Of a stretch of DNA of 17,495 bases, positions 7,227 to 13,811 are shown piece by piece. Made by a program: the position numbers and the translations under genes. The notes beneath the pieces are model-generated. The model saw nothing but the letters and a program-made list of their open reading frames with translations. It was not told the origin of the DNA and searched no databases. The DNA is from Afipia sp. (lineage in GTDB: Bacteria > Pseudomonadota > Alphaproteobacteria > Rhizobiales > Xanthobacteraceae): contig JAGVII010000835.1 of assembly GCA_020056155.1 (NCBI GenBank), positions 1-17,495 on the forward strand, written 5' to 3'. Within the stretch, counting starts at the first letter, position 1, and each line of letters begins with the position of its first letter.

Positions 7227-8819
7227 TCAGGCTTGTAGGCCAAGGCTTCGGTGTTGGGCTGCCCAAAGCTCGGGCAAATCGCGAATGGTCGAGATTCCAA
7301 CTCCTCTCGGAAGATGTCCGTCCACAGCAGCCTTGACTAAGGTCGGAGATAAAAACGCGAGCGAGATTGTCAGGTTAACTTGCCGCAGGCTGCATTGCTC
7401 GCGCGAGGCGATTTGTTGGGTAGATGTGGCGCTGCCCGCGATGAGTTCGTCGACCCAACGTCGGCCTTGAGTGATCGCCCGGACGAGCTTTGCTCGCGTT
7501 TCGGACCGGATGGGTCGTTTGTCGATATGCCGCGACGACTTTGTTGGCGGGATGATTTCTCTCGCGACTTTGGAGGGCGGTTTGGACCAGGGGATGGTGA
7601 TGGTCGATTTAGCACTTCGCAATTTGCCATTGGCCTTTAACTGATCTGCCTTGGTCGAAAGCTGAACTTTCAACGTGTTCAGGCCGACTTCGACACGCGC
7701 AATGTGACCGCGGATGTCTAATGTAGAACTAAGCTCAGTCTGCTTCAGGCATTTCTGAACAGCATCGAATACCAGCTTCTCAACCAGTGGGGCTGGTACC
7801 CGCGGAGCACTGCCGGCATTCTCGGACTGACCCTGTAGGAGAGTGGTCGAGATGTAGTAGCGGTAGCGGACACCTTTCTTGAGCTTCGACGTCGGTGTCA
7901 TCCGGTTGCCACGGTCATCGAAGATGCGGCCCATGAGGAGAGCCTCGGAGTTGTTTCGAACTGTGGCGGTCGCTTGGCGTTGCTGATCAAGTTTGGCTTG
8001 GACGGCATCAAACAGCTTGCGCTCAAGGATTGGCTTCTGCTCGCCTCGCAGGACCTCGTTCCTGTATTTGACTTCGCCGATATAGAAACGGTTGCGGAGA
8101 AGATGAGCAACCGGTCCCCTGCCGAAGGGGATGCCTCCGATGAACTTGCCGGTTGATAGAGGCCGGCGTTTCGTGGTGATGCCGCTTTTTCTTAGATCCT
8201 CAAGGAGAGCACCGATGCTTCCGAGTTCGAGATAGCGGCGGTAGATATGACGAACGGTCTTGGCCTCACTCTCAACAATGGTGATCTTGCGATCCTTGGC
8301 TCTGTAACCGAGCGGAACGACACCTCCAACCCAAAGTCCCTTGCGTTTCGAGGCTGCAATTTTGTCACGAATTCGCTCTGACGTGACTTCTCGTTCGAAC
8401 TGGGCGAAGGACAGCAGCACGTTGAGTGTCAGTCGACCCATGGATGTGGTGGTATTGAATTGCTGCGTGACCGACACAAACGAGACGCAGTGCTTGTCGA
8501 AAAGCTCAACAAGCTTGGCGAAGTCAGCCAATGATCTCGTCAGGCGGTCGACCTTATAGACGACGATGACGTCGATTCTTCCTTCCTGAATATCAACAAG
8601 GAGTTGTTGAAGGGCAGGTCGATCGGTTGATCCTCCGGAGAAGCCACCATCGTCGTACCGCTTGCGAAGCTGAGTCCATCCCGCATGTGTCTGGCTTTTT
8701 ATGTATGAAGATGCTCCCTCGTATTGAGCGTCGAGTGAGTTGAAATCCTGATCCAGGCCGGCATCGGTCGAAACGCGCGTGTAGATCGCGCATCGAACGG
8801 TCTTGCGATGGCTGCTCAT
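7227..8819 (-). CDS. large serine recombinase (site-specific, resolvase/recombinase domains)
   Basis: A 530-residue DNA recombinase, complete and in the normal size range. The N-terminal resolvase domain has catalytic Ser17 in YTRVSTDAG, the VVYKVDRLTRSLADF helix and the QFNTTTSMGRLTLNVLLSFAQFERE segment. The central recombinase domain has the GVVPLGYRAKDRKI and LLRNRFYIGEVKYR hallmarks. The stretch LLMGRIFDDRGNRMTPTSK and GVRYRYYIS marks the variant common in alphaproteobacteria that lacks a Cys4 zinc ribbon. The C-terminal TITIPWSKPP motif is also typical. Its ATG overlaps the stop of the upstream DUF2924 gene (ATGA), so the two are translationally coupled. It probably moved an element into this region; its own att sites are not identified. 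Confidence 0.93.
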   Translation of the reverse strand: MSSHRKTVRCAIYTRVSTDAGLDQDFNSLDAQYEGASSYIKSQTHAGWTQLRKRYDDGGFSGGSTDRPALQQLLVDIQEGRIDVIVVYKVDRLTRSLADFAKLVELFDKHCVSFVSVTQQFNTTTSMGRLTLNVLLSFAQFEREVTSERIRDKIAASKRKGLWVGGVVPLGYRAKDRKITIVESEAKTVRHIYRRYLELGSIGALLEDLRKSGITTKRRPLSTGKFIGGIPFGRGPVAHLLRNRFYIGEVKYRNEVLRGEQKPILERKLFDAVQAKLDQQRQATATVRNNSEALLMGRIFDDRGNRMTPTSKLKKGVRYRYYISTTLLQGQSENAGSAPRVPAPLVEKLVFDAVQKCLKQTELSSTLDIRGHIARVEVGLNTLKVQLSTKADQLKANGKLRSAKSTITIPWSKPPSKVAREIIPPTKSSRHIDKRPIRSETRAKLVRAITQGRRWVDELIAGSATSTQQIASREQCSLRQVNLTISLAFLSPTLVKAAVDGHLPRGVGISTIRDLPELWAAQHRSLGLQA

Positions 8820-9175
8820 CCATCAGTCCGCGGTTTCTTGCCGATAGTGCCGTCTCGCAGGCCGAAGAACCTGGGACCGTTCCAGCGTGTGCCGGTCATG
8901 GCAAAGGCCACTGCAGAAAGGCTGCTGTAGGTTTTCCCATTCCAGGCAATTCCATCTGTCATCATCATGACGCGATGCTGACGGCCGTTCCACTCCCGCA
9001 TCAGGACTGTGCCAGCCTCTGCCTTGGTCTGTCGCCGATCATGAGCTTCAAGCTGAGAGGCGACTACGTTCCGAGACTTGGCTCCGCTGCTTCGTTCGAG
9101 GGCGGCTTTTGTCGCTGCATCGAGATCGCCGAATGCGTCAGCCTGAAGCCGGTATGCGAGTAAATTGCTCTTCAC
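8816..9175 (-). pseudogene. DUF2924 family protein, 5'-truncated
   Basis: The frame encodes the conserved DUF2924 core: LLAYRLQADAFGDLD, then LMREWNGRQHRVMMMTDGIA, YSSLSAVAFAMTGTRWNGPR and FFGLRDG. Full-length members are around 150 residues and begin with about 40-45 residues that include a WRxLF-type motif; these are missing. Upstream in this frame a TGA stop follows shortly, so the truncation is real. A GTG at 9175 could still allow expression of about 119 residues. DUF2924 genes commonly sit directly before serine recombinases of this type, probably as accessory proteins. The break coincides with the truncated end of the glycosyltransferase on the opposite strand. Confidence 0.8.
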
Positions 9176-9656
9176 CGGAAACGTGGATCACATGCCCGGA
9201 ATTAAGAGCTTCATCAGTGAGCACAAACTCGAGTATGATGTTATTTGTATGCACGGCCTCACCGAGGCGGAGCTTGCCGCCTGCTATAATCTTGCCGATC
9301 TAGCCGTAAATCCCTCACTCTCCGAGGGTGGGATGCCTTTCACCTTCACCGAGGCCTTATCAGTCGGGACACCCGTCGTTATGGGCGACATCAAGGTGAC
9401 ACGCGAGATCATCGTCGATCCGGAGTTGCGCGATGCCACTCTGTTCGATCCTTATGACTGGCGCGCGATGGCAGATAAGATCGAGTGGGCCCTTGCGAAC
9501 CGCGATGAACTTTACGCCAAGCAGCGAAAATTCTACGACGACGTGCTGAGCAAACGGACATGGGATGATGTGGTCGATGAGCACATCGCGATCATGGATG
9601 AGCTTGCGGTCGCTGACGCCCACGATCGCAAGCTACCGGCGCGCGCATCGACATGA
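9162..9656 (+). pseudogene. glycosyltransferase family 4, C-terminal fragment
   Basis: From about 9162 the frame reads KLLFTGNVDHM, then ACYNLADLAVNPSLSEGGMP and FTFTEALSVGTPVV. This is the nucleotide-sugar-binding C-terminal Rossmann domain of GT-B glycosyltransferases, with the EGGMPFTFTE E-x7-E motif. The acceptor-binding N-terminal domain, typically 200 or more residues, is missing. A TGA stop interrupts the frame just upstream (about 9142-9144). No ribosome binding site is seen, so a TTG start at 9165 is doubtful. It ends in a 4-base overlap (ATGA) with the sugar acyltransferase gene. Before disruption the two probably formed an operon for a polysaccharide or glycan modification. Confidence 0.8.
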
Positions 9657-10279
9657 GCCAAACGCCCGCACCGCATAATCTCCTTGTGCTCGGCTTCGGA
9701 GGCCATGCGCGGAGCGTCGGTGACGTGGCTCTCGCAGCCGGTGTCAAACGGTTACTGTTCGTTGATCCTCAAACTAGGCCGAACGAATCATTCGCCGGAT
9801 TTCCGGTTCACGCCAAGCTGCGCCGCGATCTCGCCGGCGACTGGTGGGCTTTTTCTGCGTTGGGGGATAACGGTCTTCGCGAACAACAATGCGTCAGCGC
9901 CCCATTTCCGCTCGCGACGCTGATCTCGCCAGATGCGACCATAGGCATAGAGGTTGAGATTGGTCCGGGGACATTCGTCGCGCGGAAGGCGCATGTGGGG
10001 CCGCTGGCGAAAATCGGCACGGGCGTTATCCTCAACACTGGTTCGATCGTCGATCACGAATCCATCGTCGGCGATTACACGCACATCTCGGTTAACTCGA
10101 CTGTCGCAGGGCGTTGCCGGATCGGGCGGCACGTTATGCTCGGCGCGGGTGCGGTCGTCATCGACAATGTAAGCATATGCGACGACGTGATCGTGGGCGC
10201 TGGAGCCGCGGTGGTCACCGATATTACCGAATCGGGAACATATGTCGGCATTCCTGCGCGATGCGTCACGGGGGGATGA
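9653..10279 (+). CDS. NeuD/PglD-like sugar O/N-acyltransferase
   Basis: A 208-residue cytoplasmic left-handed beta-helix acyltransferase of the sialic-acid O-acetyltransferase/PglD family. The N-terminal Rossmann part starts LLVLGFGGHARSV (G-x-GGHA binds the nucleotide sugar). From about residue 87 there are hexapeptide repeats such as IGPGTFV, IGTGVIL, IGRHVML and IVGAGAAVV. His135-Glu136 (VDHE) correspond to the catalytic His-Glu pair of PglD, and His144 to its acetyl-CoA contact. The closing YVGIPARCV motif is intact. The gene overlaps the truncated glycosyltransferase by 4 bases and probably served surface glycan synthesis. The sugar substrate is unknown. With its coupled upstream partner truncated, expression may be lost. 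Confidence 0.88.
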   Translation: MSQTPAPHNLLVLGFGGHARSVGDVALAAGVKRLLFVDPQTRPNESFAGFPVHAKLRRDLAGDWWAFSALGDNGLREQQCVSAPFPLATLISPDATIGIEVEIGPGTFVARKAHVGPLAKIGTGVILNTGSIVDHESIVGDYTHISVNSTVAGRCRIGRHVMLGAGAVVIDNVSICDDVIVGAGAAVVTDITESGTYVGIPARCVTGG

Positions 10280-10324
10280 CGCCGGGCTGACCGGCGCTGG
10301 CGTGAGGGGCCGCGCTATGTCCGC

Positions 10325-10444
10325 TCAGCGCAGGTCTGCTCGCTGCAATTTACTACCCTCAGAGAATGATAAGGTCCGAACAGGATCGGACAGAGCGACG
10401 CTCTTGCGCAACTGTTCTGGAGTGACGATGAAGCGCTTTGCCAT
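10325..10444 (-). CDS. possible 39-residue small protein, unknown
   Basis: A minus-strand ATG at 10444 opens a short frame beginning MAKRFIVTPEQLRKSVALSD and ending in a TGA. The composition looks protein-like, but there is no clear ribosome binding site and no family is recognised. TGATCA palindromes lie immediately upstream of its start. It may be the N-terminal remnant of a longer gene. Confidence 0.25.
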   Translation of the reverse strand: MAKRFIVTPEQLRKSVALSDPVRTLSFSEGSKLQRADLR

Positions 10445-10451
10445 ACTGTTT

Positions 10452-10478
10452 TGATCATGTTGATCAGCCTGTTGATCA
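10452..10478. repeat. cluster of three TGATCA palindromes
   Basis: TGATCA occurs at 10452-10457, 10461-10466 and 10473-10478, the last two in the longer direct repeat GTTGATCA. It may be an operator-like cluster upstream of the small minus-strand frame. The function is unknown. Confidence 0.45.
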
Positions 10479-10804
10479 TCAGTGCGATCACGCGCGTGAC
10501 GGGCTCGTGATCGGAGCGGGGCTCAAAACCGCTATGACGCCGCTTGCGTCGCTCTATCTCAACGCATTCAATTCTCCAGAAACAACATTCGCACGGTGTT
10601 TGGGCATGATGTTCGCGGCCATTGTCGAAGACATCCGCGGCTGCAGCCCGTGCGCCGGGATCCGAGGCAGTGGTGTCCGAAATCGATACATGCGTGACGG
10701 AGTATCCCCGGTTTGCGCCCATGTGGGCTGTGTTTCGCGCCACGCTTTCTCGCCGGGATGACGGGCACATCGCTGCCAGTATTCCATCATCGCGCTGTTT
10801 CAAC

Positions 10805-11272
10805 ATGCGGATGCTGGAGATAGACGGCTTTCGTCTGCGCCTTCTAGCTTTCGCGACAGCCGCTGCTGCCCTGGATCTTTGGGATGATGATTTTCAACGA
10901 GGCATCGTTATCCGGGCGAAGATTCTGGAGCGGTGGTGTGACGAAATGGAGACGTTGCTGCCAAGTATGGTAACCGCTCGCGGCATCGGGATGATGCGAG
11001 GGCTTTGGTTCTGCGAACCGGAGACAGCGCATGCGGTCGCGGAGAAGGCGGCGTTCAGAGGGCTCCTGATCGAATGCTGCGGCCCCAGGGATGAGGTTCT
11101 CAAGATACTTGCCCCACTCACAATCGACCTCGAGATATTCAACGACGGTCTCGCTCGGCTGGCTGATTGCATTCAAGAGGCTGCCGCCGAGAGAGGCATT
11201 CCTGTACTAGAGGTGAACGAGGCCCCGCTGGATCCCTATGACCACTGCCGAGATGCGGTTATTGGTGCCTAG
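10805..11272 (+). pseudogene. EctB-like (diaminobutyrate-2-oxoglutarate) aminotransferase, C-terminal fragment
   Basis: The frame contains LLAFATAAAALDLWDDDFQR, then ARGIGMMRGLWF and GLLIECCGPRDEVLKILAPL followed by TIDLEIFNDGLARL. These match the end of class III PLP aminotransferases of the EctB type (GNNLAFVTA..., RG.GLM.G, G.II...GP.DEV.K...PLTI). EctB proteins are about 420 residues; only about 155 are left. The PLP lysine and most of the fold are missing, so it cannot be active. The last 25 or so residues (after the LADCIQEAA segment) look like read-through. The frame is open upstream to 10622, but that part shows no similarity. The fragment is convergent with the LuxR gene and overlaps its 3' end by 66 bases. 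Confidence 0.7.
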
Positions 11273-11782
11273 TTTCCTCATGACATTGCTCATGTGAAAC
11301 TCAACAGTCTTCTCCGATATCCGGAGAATTTCTCCGATTTCCCAATTCGTCTTACCTTCCTTGCACCAGCGCAGACATTCGTTCTCCTTCGATGTCAGCG
11401 TGGGTACCTCTGATCTTCTGTTCTCAACAAGCTCGCTATATCGCAACACATACTGCGCAGTGATCATGTGGAGATGAGGAATGCGGTGCACAGGAGCGCT
11501 TCGCTCATTGCGTAGGCTGACGCTCACAAGATCGACTTCCGAACCGGGGCCATGGATCGGAAAAGTGATACCTGAATGTACTCCGAGTTCGCGGCATTCG
11601 GCAAAGAACGTCTTTTGCTCCTTGCTGAATTTTCCAAGAACGTAAGTGTCGGACCAGAAAAAAGGCTGTTTGGCACGTTGAATATACTGAACGACAGGGT
11701 CGATCCGATCCCACTGCCGCGATAAATTCTTCGACGACCACGTAATGCCCCGTGTCATGGTCTGGTGAAATCTGATCAACAA
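11207..11782 (-). CDS. LuxR family regulator with shortened autoinducer-binding domain
   Basis: 191 residues against roughly 240 for typical acyl-homoserine-lactone receptors, with about 42 residues missing at the N-terminus. No ATG fits; the frame opens after a TAG near 11848, and the first usable codon is a TTG at 11782. By spacing from DP, Trp15 equals TraR Trp57, Asp28-Pro29 equal Asp70-Pro71, Trp43 equals Trp85 and Gly71 equals Gly113. The ligand tyrosine (Tyr61) is replaced by Asn19. The C-terminal HTH is intact: LTSKENECLRWCKEGKTNWE, IGEILRISEKTVEFHM and SNVMRKLG. It lies 79 bases downstream of the alpha/beta hydrolase on the same strand. No luxI synthase is visible, so it is a LuxR solo or a decaying gene. 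Confidence 0.75.
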   Translation of the reverse strand: MLIRFHQTMTRGITWSSKNLSRQWDRIDPVVQYIQRAKQPFFWSDTYVLGKFSKEQKTFFAECRELGVHSGITFPIHGPGSEVDLVSVSLRNERSAPVHRIPHLHMITAQYVLRYSELVENRRSEVPTLTSKENECLRWCKEGKTNWEIGEILRISEKTVEFHMSNVMRKLGTNNRISAVVIGIQRGLVHL

Positions 11783-11861
11783 AATCGGTAACGGTGATGC
11801 AGTTCGACTGACCTCGTAGGAAGGATCAGGTTGAGTCTTGGCTTTCTCCTACGGGAACAGT

Positions 11862-12767
11862 CTATGGCGGCGAACATTTCAACTTCAAGTAGTTTTTCTG
11901 CTGTCCCAAAGTATGCCCAACAGTTGTCGATTTCGAGGTGGTGCTCGTTTGGCAAGGGACTTGCTGGAGGAAACTCTTCAGGATCCTGTTGAATCGAACA
12001 GGCACTTGCCAGTGCGGCGCATGGCCGGCGTCAAGCAGGATCGGCTCCCTGAGCCACAGGTTCTTGTACTGCAATCGTCCCAAGTGGTCGAGGTTTATGA
12101 ATTCGTCCTGACGGCCTTGGACGATCGCGAGAGGCCGGGGGCATTGTTGGACCGCACGAACCTCGTTGATGCCATGCCCAGAGAGGCCATTCCTGACCAT
12201 CCAATAGCGTGCGCGCCCGTCGGTGCGTGCGATCATCCGTGCTAGGTGTCCGCGAAGATCGATCCGAGTTCCCAGCATGGCGCTACCGTAAGCGCGAACC
12301 TCCGACGGGCCAAATACGCGTGTTCCAGCAAGGTTCATGGCTGGGGATTCCACGAAACCCCGCGATACACCGAGTGGATTGAGGGAAATCGGCGGTGTGC
12401 CCGTGATCAAAAGCGAGTGTACCTCGGCAAACCGCGACCAGAGTTCAAGACCGATATGCCCTCCGAGCGACCAGCCGACAACATGATATCTGCGAATACC
12501 TAGTTGCTTCATGAGCCTGCGTAGCATGTGGGCGTAACCCGGGAAGCTGTAAGTAGCGCGCGGCGATCTCGAGTCGTCGGACTCTCCGTGTCCTGGAAGG
12601 TCAGGCACGATCGCGGGGTAGCCGGCTCGGACGAGCGATCTGATCTGTGCGTGGAAAATTTCCTTACACGACGAGTTGCCGTGAATGAGCAAGACCGGTT
12701 CTTTGCTGCCTTCTGCAACCAGCGTTGAAATCTTGATTCCGTCAACGGTCAGAAACAATCGGCGCAT
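11862..12767 (-). CDS. alpha/beta hydrolase
   Basis: A 301-residue alpha/beta-hydrolase fold enzyme. HGNSSC at about 29-34 supplies the oxyanion hole, Ser100 in GWSLGG is the nucleophile, Asp221 (GRQDEF) the acid and His249 (DAGHAPHW) the base. PDLPGHGESD is a further family mark, so the triad is complete. No signal peptide is seen, so it is probably cytoplasmic. I prefer the ATG at 12767 (MRRLFLTVDGIKI) to the in-frame TTG at 12782. The last 30 or so residues, rich in Ser/Thr/Lys, extend past the usual fold end and may reflect a junction. It lies directly upstream of the LuxR-type gene, so acyl-homoserine-lactone turnover is possible. Esterase, haloperoxidase-like or other hydrolase roles are equally open. 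Confidence 0.85.
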   Translation of the reverse strand: MRRLFLTVDGIKISTLVAEGSKEPVLLIHGNSSCKEIFHAQIRSLVRAGYPAIVPDLPGHGESDDSRSPRATYSFPGYAHMLRRLMKQLGIRRYHVVGWSLGGHIGLELWSRFAEVHSLLITGTPPISLNPLGVSRGFVESPAMNLAGTRVFGPSEVRAYGSAMLGTRIDLRGHLARMIARTDGRARYWMVRNGLSGHGINEVRAVQQCPRPLAIVQGRQDEFINLDHLGRLQYKNLWLREPILLDAGHAPHWQVPVRFNRILKSFLQQVPCQTSTTSKSTTVGHTLGQQKNYLKLKCSPP

Positions 12768-12782
12768 GATGGGCTGAAGCAA

Positions 12783-13119
12783 TCCTCGAAATCGTATGTA
12801 ACTTTACGGAGCGTCACCTTCGATCCCGTTAAGCGGGCACCAGAAAAACTGCTGAAAATCTGATGCATATTGATGCAGGGTCCTAGGAGTGTCCCTAGGT
12901 TGCGAGCCTGAAGGAGGTTGGTAGTACGGACGTCCTAGTTTACTACTGTTAGCGAACACATTCGTCTCGCGCGGAAAACTTCGCCGTGGATCCTGCCGTC
13001 GAAAATTTTGCGGCTTATTCTATTTGGCGCTCTGAAGGCTGCATGCCGTTCTTTCATAGCCGACGTAAATTTGATGCTGGTCGTTGCAGAGGCGACCGAC
13101 AGCTGCAGGCTGCCCGAAG
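12783..13119. promoter_or_regulatory. divergent region upstream of the hydrolase and lipase operons
   Basis: About 340 bases without a gene lie between the hydrolase (leftward) and the membrane-protein/lipase pair (rightward). It contains a TGATGCA direct repeat (about 12861-12877) and a pair of CCTAGG palindromes (12882-12887, 12894-12899) with 12-base spacing. No certain -35/-10 pair was found. Control elements for both operons are expected here. Confidence 0.4.
12881..12900. repeat. paired CCTAGG palindromes
   Basis: CCTAGG-AGTGTC-CCTAGG forms a dyad of roughly lux-box or operator size. The sequence is not a standard lux-box, but its position near a LuxR-linked gene makes it a candidate operator. 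Confidence 0.4.
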
Positions 13120-13806
13120 ATGAAGCATCCCTGGCTTGCCATTCTCGCTGCAGTGGCGGTGCTCTTGTTTGGCGGCTGGGTTTATCTCGCACGCCCCGAT
13201 CACAAGTATCGCCTGACATTTGAGGTCGTTACGCCGCGAGGTGTGGTGTCGGCATCAAATGTGATGGCTGTTTACCTCGATGAATTTTCAATTGGCCCGG
13301 TCGGCGGTGGCATTGGCATGAAAGGCAACGCCATTTTCATGGATCTTGCGGAGGGCCGGAACATCATAGCGCTTTTGGCTCACGGGAAAGATGGCTCGGA
13401 CGAGGATGGGATGAGTCTGCTCGCGATGAACGCGTTCGCTGCCGCAGGTCGGAAGGTGTCGTTTAAGGATGTGAAGCGATTGACGGGCGTTGTGCCAGTG
13501 CGTGGCAGCTTGATACCGACTCTAGTGAGTTTTAGTGACTTGAATGATCCAAAATCGGCTCGGGTGATTGAGCCGAACGAAATCGATAGAGCGTTTGGCC
13601 AAGGCTATCGCCTGCAAAGTGTATCGTTGGAATTGATGCCTGTTGGTTTCTGGCCATTCGACTTTGGCAGCCTATTGGGACAACCAGTGACGCGAGGAAT
13701 TGAGCGGAAGCTTCCACTACTCATCACGCACCGAGCCGAGTTAAGAAAAATTAGTAGGGATATGCCGCCGCGGTTCCAGCCGCAGTTTCACTTGTTTGAA
13801 AGGTGA
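13120..13806 (+). CDS. membrane-anchored protein of unknown function, partner of RTX lipase
   Basis: A 228-residue protein. Residues about 5-24 (LAILAAVAVLLFGGWVYLAR) form one hydrophobic segment after a short basic N-terminus, predicting a signal anchor with the rest in the periplasm. The body begins YRLTFEVVTPRGVVSASNVM and contains GNAIFMDLAEGRNIIALLAH, a beta-rich pattern with no domain I can name. The start at 13120 is chosen because the anchor begins right after it; a TTG at 13084 is less likely. Its stop is 5 bases before the ATG of the RTX lipase, so the two are almost certainly cotranscribed. By position it could be an immunity protein against the lipase, a secretion helper or an unrelated envelope protein. 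I do not know which. Confidence 0.75.
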   Translation: MKHPWLAILAAVAVLLFGGWVYLARPDHKYRLTFEVVTPRGVVSASNVMAVYLDEFSIGPVGGGIGMKGNAIFMDLAEGRNIIALLAHGKDGSDEDGMSLLAMNAFAAAGRKVSFKDVKRLTGVVPVRGSLIPTLVSFSDLNDPKSARVIEPNEIDRAFGQGYRLQSVSLELMPVGFWPFDFGSLLGQPVTRGIERKLPLLITHRAELRKISRDMPPRFQPQFHLFER

Positions 13807-13811
13807 GCGCT

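Larger units (their letters stand above)
10280..10804. other. degenerate intergenic stretch
   Basis: About 525 bases lie between the acyltransferase and the aminotransferase remnant. Several overlapping frames exist on both strands, but none is convincing apart from a possible 39-codon minus-strand frame listed separately. A cluster of TGATCA palindromes lies at 10452-10478. The region is probably decayed sequence from rearrangement. Confidence 0.4.

Noticed and set aside
10315..10806. 163-codon minus-strand frame
   Set aside because: Its composition is not protein-like, it has many Arg/Ser/Cys runs, and no family is recognised; only its final 39 codons were kept as a weak small-frame candidate.
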